Notes: generated by a model not told the origin, from the sequence alone. A stretch of DNA of 39,447 nt from Dehalococcoidia bacterium (GCA_014874385.1 JACWAE010000088.1:1-39447); one strand, 5' to 3'; positions 1-7,810 are shown, counted from the stretch's first letter. Numbers and translations are program-made.

Positions 1-245
1 GCTGCATAGTGGTTAGCGTCGGTGTAAGGTGCCCCCGCTGCAAGGGCGAGCTGGTGGAGAGAAAGAGCAAAAAAGGGCGCACCTTCTACGGCTGCGGCAA
101 CTACCCCAAGTGCAACTTCGCTGTATGGGACAAGCCATTACCGAAACCATGCCCCCAATGCGGCGGGCTGTTGACGCTGTCGAAAAAAGGGACGGCAAAG
201 TGTGCGCAATGCAGCTATGAAGGCGAAGCGGGCGAAGAAGGATAG
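1..245 (+). CDS. topA: DNA topoisomerase I, C-terminal zinc-ribbon end (partial)
   Basis: Only the last ~80 codons are present; the frame is open to the left edge, so the gene begins outside the window. Two C4 zinc-ribbon units are visible: CPRC...GCGNYPKC followed by CPQC...CAQC. The stretch [20 protein letters not shown] is the typical repeat of bacterial topoisomerase I tails, which bind single-stranded DNA and help relax negative supercoils. The protein ends with an acidic GEAGEEG tail. The next gene, a Xer recombinase, starts 4 bases after the stop, so the two are probably co-transcribed. A stand-alone zinc-ribbon protein is possible but unlikely because the frame has no clear start with a ribosome binding site. 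Confidence 0.85.
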   Translation, partial: CIVVSVGVRCPRCKGELVERKSKKGRTFYGCGNYPKCNFAVWDKPLPKPCPQCGGLLTLSKKGTAKCAQCSYEGEAGEEG

Positions 246-249
246 CAGC

Positions 250-1158
250 GTGGAAGAACTGTTCCAAAAGTATATTAAGTACCTGGAGGTAGAGCGCGGC
301 ATCTCTGCATATACGGTGAGGAACTATACCACCGACATCCGGGGCTTCCTCGATTTCCTGACCAGCAACAAGGTGGCATCGCTCGATAAGGTCGACCGCT
401 CCATGATGCGCCGGTATCTGGGCTGGCTCCAGGAGCAAGGCATAGCTCGAAACAGCATCAGCCGCAAGCTCAGCGCCCTGAGGTCGTTTTACCGGTATCT
501 AATGCGAGAGAACCTGGTCACTGCCGAGCCTTTGTCGTCGCTGTCAGCGCCCAAGCTGGAGCAGAGGCTGCCCACCTTCCTTACCACCGACGAGATAGTA
601 AGACTGGTTGAGGCACCTGACACCTCGACACCGAATGGCATGCGGGACAGGGCGATACTGGAGCTGCTCTACGCCGCCGGGCTGCGACTGAGCGAGATTG
701 TGGATTTGAACGTGGGAGACGTTGACATCAGTACCCGGCAGATCAGGGCCTGGGGCAAAGGGTCGAAGGAGCGGATGGTGCTCATGGGCAGGCCGGCAGC
801 GGAGGCGCTTAGACATTATGTCAAGAATGGGCGCAACAAGCTTCTGGGGCAGAAAAAGACCCCGGCGCTTTTCCTGAACCGCTTCGGGGACAGGATTGCC
901 AGACGCCGCATCGAATATATAATCAAGAAATACGCCCGTCAGGCGGGGCTCGATATGAGGGTTTATACGCACATGCTGCGTCATACCTTTGCCACTCACA
1001 TGCTCGACGGAGGCGCTGACCTCAGGTCATTGCAGGAGCTTCTGGGTCACGCCAGGCTTGCCACCACTCAGGTCTATACGCATGTCAGCCAGAACCAGAT
1101 CCGCCGTACTTACCTTGCCGCCCACCCCAGAAGCAGTAAAAAAGAGGGAAAGCGATGA
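250..1158 (+). CDS. xerD: Tyrosine recombinase XerC/XerD
   Basis: Site-specific recombinase expected to resolve chromosome dimers at a dif site. From the GTG at 250 (302 residues), the N-terminal SAM-like DNA-binding domain covers about 1-90 and the catalytic domain follows. The full active set is present: R146 (AAGLRLSEI), K171 (GKGSKER), H241 and R244 (HMLRHTFATHM), H267 (LGHARLATT) and nucleophile Y276 (QVYTH). These positions nearly match Escherichia coli XerD. I chose GTG 250 because AAGGA lies 8-9 bases upstream and the length fits the family; GTG 202 or ATG 217 would overlap topA and add an atypical basic extension. The stop overlaps the aroQ start (ATGA). XerC and XerD cannot be told apart from one sequence. 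Confidence 0.9.
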   Translation: MEELFQKYIKYLEVERGISAYTVRNYTTDIRGFLDFLTSNKVASLDKVDRSMMRRYLGWLQEQGIARNSISRKLSALRSFYRYLMRENLVTAEPLSSLSAPKLEQRLPTFLTTDEIVRLVEAPDTSTPNGMRDRAILELLYAAGLRLSEIVDLNVGDVDISTRQIRAWGKGSKERMVLMGRPAAEALRHYVKNGRNKLLGQKKTPALFLNRFGDRIARRRIEYIIKKYARQAGLDMRVYTHMLRHTFATHMLDGGADLRSLQELLGHARLATTQVYTHVSQNQIRRTYLAAHPRSSKKEGKR

Positions 1159-1613
1159 GGATACTCGTTATCCACGGGCCTAACTTAAACATGCTCGGCT
1201 CCCGCAAGCCTGAAATCTATGGCACTAAAACCCTTGCTGAGATAGATTCCCTGCTCCAGAAAAAGGCTGGCGAGCTCGGCGTGGAACTGGAGTCATATCA
1301 GTCCAACCACGAGGGCTATTTGATAGATTTCATCCAGGAGAAGGCTAAAGGAGCAGCGGGCATCATCATTAACCCGGCGGCACTCACCCATTACGGGCTG
1401 TCCCTGCGTGACGCCCTGGAAGATTCATCCCTGCCCGTAATCGAGGTTCACCTCTCCGATATCCAACACCGCGAGGAGTTCAGAAAACACTCTGTAATCG
1501 CACCCATAGCCCGGCGACAGATATCCGGTCAGGGATGGCAAGGATACATCGCAGCCCTGGAGACCCTGACGGCTCTGCTATCAGAAGGAAAACATGAGCA
1601 ACCGTCTCGCTAA
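1155..1613 (+). CDS. aroQ: 3-dehydroquinate dehydratase, type II
   Basis: Third step of the shikimate pathway, converting 3-dehydroquinate to 3-dehydroshikimate through an enolate. The 152-residue length is normal for the dodecameric type II enzyme. Recognisable family blocks: HGPNLNMLGSRKPEIYG with catalytic Tyr22, SNHEG (51-55), INPAALTHYG with Asn73, and EVHLSDIQHREEFR with catalytic His99. The start overlaps the xer stop by four bases and GAGGGAAAG precedes it, so translation is likely coupled. The downstream peptidase gene overlaps its 3' end by 20 bp. Confidence 0.95.
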   Translation: MRILVIHGPNLNMLGSRKPEIYGTKTLAEIDSLLQKKAGELGVELESYQSNHEGYLIDFIQEKAKGAAGIIINPAALTHYGLSLRDALEDSSLPVIEVHLSDIQHREEFRKHSVIAPIARRQISGQGWQGYIAALETLTALLSEGKHEQPSR

Positions 1614-2670
1614 ACTCCACAGCCAGCTCGCTGCAAAAGGGCTGGACGCCATCATCATCTCCCAAGACGAGAACCGCCGTTACCTTTCCGGCTTCACCGG
1701 ATCGGCTGGGTTTCTCCTTATCTCGCCACAAAGGGCTATCCTGGCCACCGATTTTCGTTATGTCGAGCAGGCGCAGGCCCAAGCGCCCGACTTCGAGGTG
1801 GTTAAAATACAGGGTGAGATGCCCAAATGGTTCCCCCGCCTGGCCTCGGAGCTGGATGCCCAAAAGCTGGGATTCGAGGGAAAGGATATCTCCTTCTCCA
1901 CCTACAAGGAATTGACGGATGCCCTGAGCAGTGCAAAAAAAGGGATTAGCCTCGTGCCCACCGATGGGCTGGTCGAGTCTCTGCGCGCAGTGAAGGACAA
2001 AGAGGAACTAAAGCTAATCGAGAAAGCAGCAGCTTTGGCCGATGCCGCCCTCGACGAAATTCTGCCGCAAGTCCGGCCGGGCATTTCCGAGAAAGAGCTT
2101 GCATGGGAGATAGAGAGCTTCATGCGACGAAACAGCAGCGAGCCGGTCCCCTTCGAGTTAATCGTGGCATCGGGCCCGAACTCAGCGCTGCCCCACGCCA
2201 GGCCCACAGATAAGATTATTCATAATGGCGAGCCTGTGGTCATAGACATAGGGGCGAAGGTAGGCGGATATACCAGCGATATCACCCGCACCATTTGTTT
2301 AGGCAATAGTGACAACGTCTTCAATCGGATTTATGATATAGTCTTAGGCGCACAGCTCACGGCCCTGGCCACACTGCAGACGGGTATGACCGGAGAGCAG
2401 GTTGACCGTCTGGCCCGTACGGTAATAGAGCAGGCAGGGTACAAAGACAACTTTGGCCATGGGCTGGGACACGGCGTGGGACTGGCTACCCACGAGGAGC
2501 CCCGCCTGGGCACCGGTTCCGCCGATATTCTGGCTGAGGGCATGGCGTTCACCATCGAGCCCGGCATCTATATCAGCGGCTGGGGCGGAGTCAGGATAGA
2601 GGACATGGCAGTCTTGGAGGAAGGTAAAGTCAGACTGCTTACCAAGTCAAGAAAGATGTGGAGACCTTGA
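1594..2670 (+). CDS. pepP: Xaa-Pro aminopeptidase / M24B metallopeptidase
   Basis: Cytoplasmic peptidase that removes an N-terminal residue preceding proline. Creatinase-like N-terminal domain about residues 1-125, then the pita-bread catalytic domain. All five metal ligands are visible: D218 (VVIDIGA), D229 (YTSDITRT), H293 (GHGLGHGVGLATHEEP), E322 (FTIEPGIY) and E336 (VRIEDM). 358 residues is usual for the short bacterial forms (often named pepQ or ypdF in other genomes), so the symbol is approximate. AGAAGGA precedes the ATG inside aroQ; efp begins one base after the stop. The neighbourhood aroQ-pepP-efp is common in Gram-positive-type and Chloroflexota genomes. Confidence 0.9.
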   Translation: MSNRLAKLHSQLAAKGLDAIIISQDENRRYLSGFTGSAGFLLISPQRAILATDFRYVEQAQAQAPDFEVVKIQGEMPKWFPRLASELDAQKLGFEGKDISFSTYKELTDALSSAKKGISLVPTDGLVESLRAVKDKEELKLIEKAAALADAALDEILPQVRPGISEKELAWEIESFMRRNSSEPVPFELIVASGPNSALPHARPTDKIIHNGEPVVIDIGAKVGGYTSDITRTICLGNSDNVFNRIYDIVLGAQLTALATLQTGMTGEQVDRLARTVIEQAGYKDNFGHGLGHGVGLATHEEPRLGTGSADILAEGMAFTIEPGIYISGWGGVRIEDMAVLEEGKVRLLTKSRKMWRP

Positions 2671-2671
2671 G

Positions 2672-3232
2672 ATGATCGCTGCCACTGACATAAAGAAAGG
2701 CATGGTAATTGAACTCGAAGGGCAGCTCTATACAATATTAGACTTTCAGCATATCAAGATGGGACGGGGCAGCGCCCAGATCAGGATCAAGATGAAGGAT
2801 ATTCAAGCAGGGCATACCACCGAGCGCTCATTCCAGGCAACGGAGAAATTCAATCAGGTGCAACTCGAGCTGAGCAACGCTCAGTACCTTTACCAGGATG
2901 GCGATTTCCATTACTTCATGGACATCAAGAGCTTCGAGCAAATCCCCTTGACCGCTGGGCAATTGGGCGACACCTTTAGAAAATATTTCAAGGAGGGGAT
3001 GACCCTGGTGATCCTGCGGCACGGCGACAAGGCAGTCGGGATCGAGATGCCGCTGGCCGTGGATCTCAGGGTTACCGAGACCGGGCCCAGTTTCAAGGGG
3101 AACACCGCGCAATCGGGGACGAAGCCAGCTAAACTGGAAACTGGCATCACTGTTCAGGTACCATTTTTCCTCAATGTCGGAGATGTCATTCGCATCGACA
3201 CCCGCACCGGGAGCTACATAGAAAGAGCATAG
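2672..3232 (+). CDS. efp: Translation elongation factor P
   Basis: Ribosome-binding factor that rescues stalling at consecutive prolines. 186 residues with the three-beta-barrel layout: KOW-like domain I (1-64), OB domain II and domain III ending GDVIRIDTRTGSYIERA, which is the family signature. The domain I tip loop reads H27-I-K-M-G-R-G-S: Arg32 takes the modified position, and Met30 replaces the usual Pro. Arg32 is the residue rhamnosylated by EarP in some Proteobacteria; other lineages carry Lys there or at 34. No modification enzyme is encoded nearby. GGAG lies 8 bases before the ATG. Confidence 0.95.
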   Translation: MIAATDIKKGMVIELEGQLYTILDFQHIKMGRGSAQIRIKMKDIQAGHTTERSFQATEKFNQVQLELSNAQYLYQDGDFHYFMDIKSFEQIPLTAGQLGDTFRKYFKEGMTLVILRHGDKAVGIEMPLAVDLRVTETGPSFKGNTAQSGTKPAKLETGITVQVPFFLNVGDVIRIDTRTGSYIERA

Positions 3233-3238
3233 TTTTTA

Positions 3239-3904
3239 GTGAGCAATTCGTTAAAAGCCGACCTTCACGTGCACACCCGCTACTCGGAAGACTCCATATC
3301 CCCTCCGGAAAAGATCGTGCAGCACTGCCTCAAGATGGGGATAAACTGTCTGGCAATAACCGACCATAACGAAATCTCAGGAGCTTTCGAGGTTAAGCGC
3401 ATCGCCCCCTTTAAAGTTATCATCGGGGAGGAGATATTGAGCAACCAGGGCGAGATCATCGGTTACTTCCTCACTGAAAAGATACCACCCCGTCTCTCTC
3501 CCGAGGAGACAGCGGCACGGATAAAGGCGCAGGGAGGGCTTGTCTGCATTCCCCACCCTTTCGACCGCTTCCGCAGCGGGGCAAAGCTGCACAACCATGC
3601 TCTGGAGAAGATAATAGAGAATATAGACCTGATCGAGGTCTTCAATTCCCGTACCATGCTGCTGCGGGACTCGGCACGCGCCCTCGAGTTTGCCCGAAAA
3701 CATGCACTTCCGGGCACAGCCGGCAGCGATGCCCATATCGTTCGGGAAATTGGCAGCACCTACATGGAGATACCGGAGTTCAACGATGCCGAGCAGTTAC
3801 GGCAGGCGCTGAGGCAGGGAAAGATTTTAGGGCATAGAACCAATTTTTTTATTCACTTTTACGGTATCAGGAACAGATTGGTCAAACAGTTTCAAAGGAG
3901 CTAG
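3239..3904 (+). CDS. PHP-domain metal-dependent phosphoesterase
   Basis: Polymerase-and-histidinol-phosphatase fold with a multinuclear metal centre. Metal-binding motifs: H10 and H12 (ADLHVHTRYS), D42/H43 (AITDHNE), E64 (IIGEE), H106 (IPHPFDR), D164/H166 (GSDAH). At 221 residues it is shorter than the TrpH/YciV 5'-3' exonucleases (about 290), so it belongs to the small PHP class; substrate cannot be read from sequence. The start is GTG, 6 bases after the efp stop, with no strong ribosome binding site, suggesting coupling to efp. It ends with a basic tail (RNRLVKQFQRS). Confidence 0.85.
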   Translation: MSNSLKADLHVHTRYSEDSISPPEKIVQHCLKMGINCLAITDHNEISGAFEVKRIAPFKVIIGEEILSNQGEIIGYFLTEKIPPRLSPEETAARIKAQGGLVCIPHPFDRFRSGAKLHNHALEKIIENIDLIEVFNSRTMLLRDSARALEFARKHALPGTAGSDAHIVREIGSTYMEIPEFNDAEQLRQALRQGKILGHRTNFFIHFYGIRNRLVKQFQRS

Positions 3905-3909
3905 CAGCC

Positions 3910-4710
3910 ATGTATAAGCTCGGCTGGTTCTCCACAGGCCGAGGCGGAGGGTCACGCGCCCTGCTCACCAGGATGCACGATGAGATCGAGAAAGGCAACG
4001 TAAAGGCAAAGATTGAGTTCGTGTTCTGCAGCCGCGAGCCCGGAGATGCCGAGGGAAGCGATACATTTATTAAACTGGTTGAGTCCTACCACATACCCAT
4101 CGTCTGCCTCTCCTCAAAGAGGTTCAAAGCCAGCGGCGGAGAATACCTTTCCCCACAATGGCGGCTGGAATACGATAGAGAGGCGATGAGACGCCTCAAA
4201 GGCTATTCTCCCGACCTCTGCGTCCTCGCAGGTTACATGCTCATCGTTGGCCCTGAGATGTGCCAGCATTATAAGATGATTAACCTGCATCCTGCTGCCC
4301 CTGGTGGCCCCACAGGCACCTGGCAAGAGGTGATATGGAAGCTCATCGAAACCAAGGCCACCGAGACCGGCGTGATGATGCACCTGGTCACCCCCGAGCT
4401 GGACAAAGGCCCCCCGGTGACCTATTGCAAATTCTCTATCAGAGGCGAGCCTTTCGATAAGCACTGGGAAGAGATAAAGGGATTATCCTTAAAGGAAATA
4501 AAAGCCAAGCAGGGAGAAGATAACCCTCTATTCAAAATCATACGGCAGGAAGGCATGAAGAGGGAACTGCCGCTCATCGTGGCTACAGTGAAGGCCTTCA
4601 GCGAGGGCAGGGTTCGCATAGAGAACTGGAAGGCAGTCGACAGCAAGGGCACGCCTATCAAAGCCTATTCTTTGACCACAGAGATCGATGGGGTTGTGAA
4701 AGGCAAATAA
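3910..4710 (+). CDS. PurN-like formyltransferase family protein
   Basis: The formyltransferase Rossmann-like core is recognisable. The catalytic Asn-His-Asp triad of 10-formyltetrahydrofolate-dependent transferases appears as N125, H127 (INLHPAAPGG) and D165 (TPELDKGPPV); TGVMMHLVTPELDKGP is the usual region before the Asp. It differs from phosphoribosylglycinamide formyltransferase PurN: 266 rather than ~200 residues, an altered loop after the His (AAPGGPTGTW instead of SLLPxxxG) and a long C-terminal extension. The N-terminal phosphate-binding segment (FSTGRGGGSRALL) is also unusual. It may be a diverged PurN or a formyltransferase with another acceptor. AAAGGAG precedes the ATG; last gene of the first + strand run. 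Confidence 0.7.
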   Translation: MYKLGWFSTGRGGGSRALLTRMHDEIEKGNVKAKIEFVFCSREPGDAEGSDTFIKLVESYHIPIVCLSSKRFKASGGEYLSPQWRLEYDREAMRRLKGYSPDLCVLAGYMLIVGPEMCQHYKMINLHPAAPGGPTGTWQEVIWKLIETKATETGVMMHLVTPELDKGPPVTYCKFSIRGEPFDKHWEEIKGLSLKEIKAKQGEDNPLFKIIRQEGMKRELPLIVATVKAFSEGRVRIENWKAVDSKGTPIKAYSLTTEIDGVVKGK

Positions 4711-4837
4711 TCCAGCCGGGTCTGAGATAAATCATCGCCAGGCTTCAAACAATTCCTCGCCATATACCACAAGACTCTTCTTATGGGCATTGAATAGTAT
4801 CTCCGCAAACCAGACCTTTTACGGAGTGATTAAGCAG

Positions 4838-4866
4838 AACGGAGCTGCTTGGCGGCTCCGTTCCTT
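4838..4866. terminator. Hairpin between converging genes
   Basis: A perfect 8-bp stem AACGGAGC/GCTCCGTT (4838-4845 and 4855-4862) with a 9-base loop lies between the stops of the converging formyltransferase and catalase genes. It is followed by a pyrimidine-rich CCTTCTATT on the + strand. The T tract is weak, so it is a candidate bidirectional terminator only. Confidence 0.5.
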
Positions 4867-4876
4867 CTATTATCTG

Positions 4877-6325
4877 TTACAGTTTTAGACCCTTAGCTAC
4901 GGACTTCCCCAGCTTCGGATCAGCTTCGGTGAGGTTCTCAATCACCCGCATTCTTATTGGTTTGTCAATATTCTTGAGGTCTGCGATGAGATTATCTATC
5001 AGGTGTTCCTGATCCATCTTGCTAAGGGAACGATACCTCGCTCCAGCCTGTGCGAAATCGTTCGTTAATCCTATTTTACGGCGAGTTACTTCACCATCCA
5101 GCTTGTATACCCGTGGCTTACCCTCCTCCGGAGCCTCTCCGGGCATACCACCGCCCAGACTATTAGGCTCGTAATTGACTGGACCGCTGAACTGACCGTA
5201 CTGCATGGCCCCATCACGTTGGTTATTGTCGACCGGCACTATAGGCCTGTTGATGGTGAGCTGGAGGTAGTTAGCCCCGAGCCGATGGCGCTGAGTATCA
5301 GCATATGAGAATGTTCTGCCCTGAAGCAACTTGTCAGCGGAGAACTCGATTCCGGGTACAAGGCTGGCGGGACAAAAAGCCGCTTGCTCCACTTCGGCAA
5401 AGAAGTTGTCGGGATTACGGTTGAGTATCATTTTGCCCACCGGCATCAGCGGGAACTTGTTCTCAGGCCAAGTCTTTGTGGGATCCAGGGGATCAAAATC
5501 CTGTTTCAGTTCGTCGGCAATATCCATCATCTGCACGTTAAGCTCGTACTCAACCTCTTCACCCCTGGCGATAGCATCGCGAAGATCGCGGGTGAGATAA
5601 TCAGGATCAACCCCAGCCAGGCGGGTTGCCTCATGGCGGTCAAGGTTCTGCACACCCAATTTGGGCTTCCAGTGGTATTTCACATATACCGCCTTGCCTT
5701 TGTCGTTTACCCACACATAGGTATTGACGCCAAAACCCTCTTGCATTCTGTAGCTCTTCGGCGTGCCACGATCGGAAAAGAGCCAGGTAATCATGTGCGT
5801 AGATTCCGGTGTCAGCGATATGAAATCCCAAAAGCGGCTATGTGCCGAGGATGCTGACGGCATATTTGTATCTGGTGCGCCTTTGAAAGCGTGAACCATA
5901 TCGGGGAATTTGATGGCGTCCCGGATGAAAAATACGGGAAGGTTGTTACCGACCAGATCGTAATTACCATCCTCGGTATAGAACTTGACCGCAAAACCAC
6001 GAGGGTCGCGGACCGTATCTGCCGAGCCTCGACCTCCGGTAACGGTGGAGAATCGCACGAACACCTCGGTCTTTTTCTTCGGATCCTGGAGAAATCTCGC
6101 CCTGGTATAAGGCTTCATGCTCCGGTGAACCTGAAAGTAGCCATGAGCCCCTGCCCCCTTGGCATGAACAACCCTTTCGGGGATGCGTTCCCTATCGAAG
6201 TGGGCCATTTTCTCAATAAACTGTACATCCTGTAATAAGACCGGACCACGTTCGCCGACTGTCAAAGAGTTCTGGTTATCGGTAACCGGTACACCTTGAT
6301 TCGTGGTAAGATGTCTTTTTTTCAT
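4877..6325 (-). CDS. katA: Catalase, monofunctional haem type
   Basis: Disproportionates hydrogen peroxide. From the ATG at 6325 (482 residues) it has the small-subunit catalase layout. Seen: distal His54 in VVHAKGAGAHGYF, distal Asn127 in YDLVGNNLPVFF, proximal haem ligand Tyr341 and Arg337 in GRTFSYADTQRHRLG, and a C-terminal helical segment. Start chosen because AAAGGAGGG precedes ATG 6325 by a normal spacing; an upstream in-frame ATG at 6343 overlaps the stop of a 19-codon leader ORF. It lies downstream of rubrerythrin on the same strand and is probably the last gene of a PerR-controlled peroxide operon. Full-length catalase in an otherwise strictly anaerobic-looking genome suggests exposure to oxygen. 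Confidence 0.95.
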   Translation of the reverse strand: MKKRHLTTNQGVPVTDNQNSLTVGERGPVLLQDVQFIEKMAHFDRERIPERVVHAKGAGAHGYFQVHRSMKPYTRARFLQDPKKKTEVFVRFSTVTGGRGSADTVRDPRGFAVKFYTEDGNYDLVGNNLPVFFIRDAIKFPDMVHAFKGAPDTNMPSASSAHSRFWDFISLTPESTHMITWLFSDRGTPKSYRMQEGFGVNTYVWVNDKGKAVYVKYHWKPKLGVQNLDRHEATRLAGVDPDYLTRDLRDAIARGEEVEYELNVQMMDIADELKQDFDPLDPTKTWPENKFPLMPVGKMILNRNPDNFFAEVEQAAFCPASLVPGIEFSADKLLQGRTFSYADTQRHRLGANYLQLTINRPIVPVDNNQRDGAMQYGQFSGPVNYEPNSLGGGMPGEAPEEGKPRVYKLDGEVTRRKIGLTNDFAQAGARYRSLSKMDQEHLIDNLIADLKNIDKPIRMRVIENLTEADPKLGKSVAKGLKL

Positions 6326-6339
6326 GATACCCTCCTTTC

Positions 6340-6399
6340 TCATGAATTTCTTTTGTTGATGTTAAAAGCCCCAGTTGACGAACAGTTCCATAGTTTCAT
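6340..6399 (-). CDS. Short leader ORF before katA (possible rubredoxin remnant)
   Basis: A 19-codon ORF with a strong ribosome binding site (GGGAGGTGGT before the ATG) occupies the space between rubrerythrin and catalase. Its TGA overlaps the ATG at 6343 that is in frame with katA, a coupling arrangement. The peptide begins MKLWNC, close to the MKKWxC start of rubredoxins, then loses similarity. It could be a translated leader, the debris of a rubredoxin gene, or chance. Not a confident protein-coding gene. Confidence 0.3.
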   Translation of the reverse strand: MKLWNCSSTGAFNINKRNS

Positions 6400-6433
6400 A
6401 CCACCTCCCTCCACATTTTCGCCCCATTCTTTT

Positions 6434-7012
6434 TTAGTAATTATCTGCCAGTAACTCGTAAAATGCCTGAGGGTGTTTACAGGCCGGGCATTCCCTGGGC
6501 GCTTCCGTGCCCTCGAATACATACCCGCAATTTATGCAATGCCACTTCACGGCAGATTTCTTCTTGAATACCGCTCCATCGGCGATATTGTTGACCAGTT
6601 TCCTGTACCTTGACTCGTGGAACTTCTCCACCTTGGCAATTTGCCCAAATGAACGCGAAATCTCGGGAAAGCCCTCATCTGCGGCAATTTTGGCAAAATC
6701 CGCATAAAGCGTGGTCCACTCCAGATTCTCGCCAGCCGCTGCAGCTTCAAGGTTGGATTTGGTATCCTTAATCATCCCCGCCGGGTAAGTCGCCACAATT
6801 TCGGTATCTCCCCCTTCAAGGTACTTAAAAAATACCTTGGCGTGCTCCTTTTCATTCTCCGCTGTTTCGGCAAATATGTTGGCAATTTGCTCGAATCCCT
6901 CTTTTCTGGCAGCGCTGGCAAAATAGGTATAGCGGTTTCTTGCCTGTGATTCTCCAGCGAAAGCCGCCAGAAGGTTCTTTTCTGTCTGTGTGCCCTTAAT
7001 TGATTTGCTCAC
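6434..7012 (-). CDS. rbr: Rubrerythrin
   Basis: Non-haem diiron peroxidase reducing hydrogen peroxide with electrons from rubredoxin or NADH systems. 192 residues: a ferritin-like four-helix domain (about 1-145) carrying the paired ExxH motifs (E54-x-x-H57 in ENEKEH, E129-x-x-H132 in EKFH) and a C-terminal rubredoxin domain with CxxC pairs C159/C162 and C175/C178. Starts with GTG; AGGAGG lies 8 bases upstream. Sits between the desulforedoxin remnant and katA on the minus strand, and fits a PerR regulon. Confidence 0.95.
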   Translation of the reverse strand: MSKSIKGTQTEKNLLAAFAGESQARNRYTYFASAARKEGFEQIANIFAETAENEKEHAKVFFKYLEGGDTEIVATYPAGMIKDTKSNLEAAAAGENLEWTTLYADFAKIAADEGFPEISRSFGQIAKVEKFHESRYRKLVNNIADGAVFKKKSAVKWHCINCGYVFEGTEAPRECPACKHPQAFYELLADNY

Positions 7013-7024
7013 GTAATATCCCTC

Positions 7025-7149
7025 CTATTCCTCAATTTTTCCCCTATTATTCCCACAGCAGACTAGAGTTCCACCGTCGACCTCTGTCACGATAACCTTA
7101 TTGCCATAGATCTCGCCCCGTATTTATTGCCATCTTTTTTCACTGCCAT
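7025..7149 (-). pseudogene. Broken desulforedoxin / desulfoferrodoxin N-terminal domain
   Basis: A strong ribosome binding site (GGAAGGAG, inside the 3' end of fur) and ATG at 7149 open a frame reading MAVKKDGNKY that stops after 20 codons. Switching frame by one base gives GEIYGNKVIVTEVDGGTLVCCGN and then GKIEE and a stop at 7025. This matches the desulforedoxin fold of superoxide reductases (KCEVCGNxVEVxxxGGGxLVCCG) across its length. Two single-base changes turned the first two iron-ligand cysteines to Gly and Tyr, and one base is missing; the CC pair survives. The total of 125 nt is one short of 42 codons. Position between perR-type fur and rubrerythrin is where a superoxide reductase is commonly found. 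Assignment is by eye. Confidence 0.65.
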
Positions 7150-7150
7150 A

Positions 7151-7549
7151 CTATTCTCTCCTTCCCGTCTGCTCATGCTGGCAATCCTGACATAACCCAC
7201 GGAACTCTAGTTGATGGCATGAGATCCTAAGTCCCGTTCTCTTGGCCACCTTTCTATCCAGCTTCGTGTCTACCGGCTCATCAACATCAAATACCCGGCC
7301 ACACCGTTCGCATCTAAAATGATAATGATTCTGCCGCTTGGCCTCGAATCTACTCACAGTGCCATCAAGATTCAGCTCCGATACTTGCCCATTTTCCTGC
7401 AACACTCTTAGATTACGATACACCGTCCCTTTGCTGATGTGCGGTATCTCCTTTTTGGCCTCTTCATATATCCAATCAGCCGTGGGATGGGATCTTGTGC
7501 TTCGCAAAATCCTGAGAATGGTTTCCCTTTGTTTTGTATGTCTGGTCAT
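7151..7549 (-). CDS. perR: Fur family regulator, PerR-like
   Basis: Metal-dependent repressor with an N-terminal winged helix (about 1-75; HISKGTVYRNLRVLQENG is the recognition region) and a C-terminal dimerisation domain. Two CxxC pairs (CERCG and CQDC) form the structural zinc site, and HYHF supplies the regulatory-site histidines. An Asp at the position of PerR Asp104 (EPVDTKLD) supports a peroxide sensor over a Fur iron sensor, as does the downstream rubrerythrin and catalase. Start taken as ATG 7549 (132 residues); ATG 7576 is also in frame. Neither has a good ribosome binding site. An imperfect inverted repeat at 7553-7571 lies right upstream and may be its own operator. Confidence 0.85.
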   Translation of the reverse strand: MTRHTKQRETILRILRSTRSHPTADWIYEEAKKEIPHISKGTVYRNLRVLQENGQVSELNLDGTVSRFEAKRQNHYHFRCERCGRVFDVDEPVDTKLDRKVAKRTGLRISCHQLEFRGLCQDCQHEQTGRRE

Positions 7550-7552
7550 AAT

Positions 7553-7571
7553 ATTAGTACTAGTTCCTAAT
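7553..7571. promoter_or_regulatory. Candidate PerR/Fur operator
   Basis: Imperfect inverted repeat with ATTAG and CTAAT ends around ACTAGT, directly upstream of the perR-like start. AT-rich and of the 19-bp size typical for Fur family boxes, but it is not a close match to a consensus known to me. A TTGACA reading on the minus strand lies further upstream (7603-7608), without a convincing -10 at normal spacing. Confidence 0.4.
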
Positions 7572-7781
7572 ATCATTAACTTTACTATAGATAATATCCC
7601 TTTGTCAATACATGGGCCCAGACAATGAAGAGCATCCTTTCCATGCGCCTATTTCAAGGTAATTGTTTTTGACACTTCTTTTACGCCCTTGTAACCACTG
7701 GGCACAAGACCAACCATAGGTTGCCCTCTTCTGCTTGACACAGCCCATAGTATTGGCTTCTGCTGCGGAACTTGTGACCTC

Positions 7782-7810
7782 TTGACAATATAAAGAAATT
7801 ATTATAAAAT
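7782..7810 (+). promoter_or_regulatory. Promoter of the dtxR-feoB operon
   Basis: Consensus -35 TTGACA (7782-7787), exactly 17 bases, then -10 TAAAAT (7805-7810). The expected start of transcription falls in the first of two palindromic operators immediately downstream, so a bound repressor would block RNA polymerase. Confidence 0.7.

Noticed and set aside
202..249. Earlier starts (GTG 202, ATG 217) for the Xer recombinase
   Set aside because: They overlap topA and add residues not found in the family; GTG 250 has a better ribosome binding site and puts catalytic residues at the usual positions.
7620..7781. Two further TTGACA boxes upstream of the dtxR promoter
   Set aside because: Neither has an acceptable -10 sequence at 16-18 bp; probably chance in AT-rich DNA.
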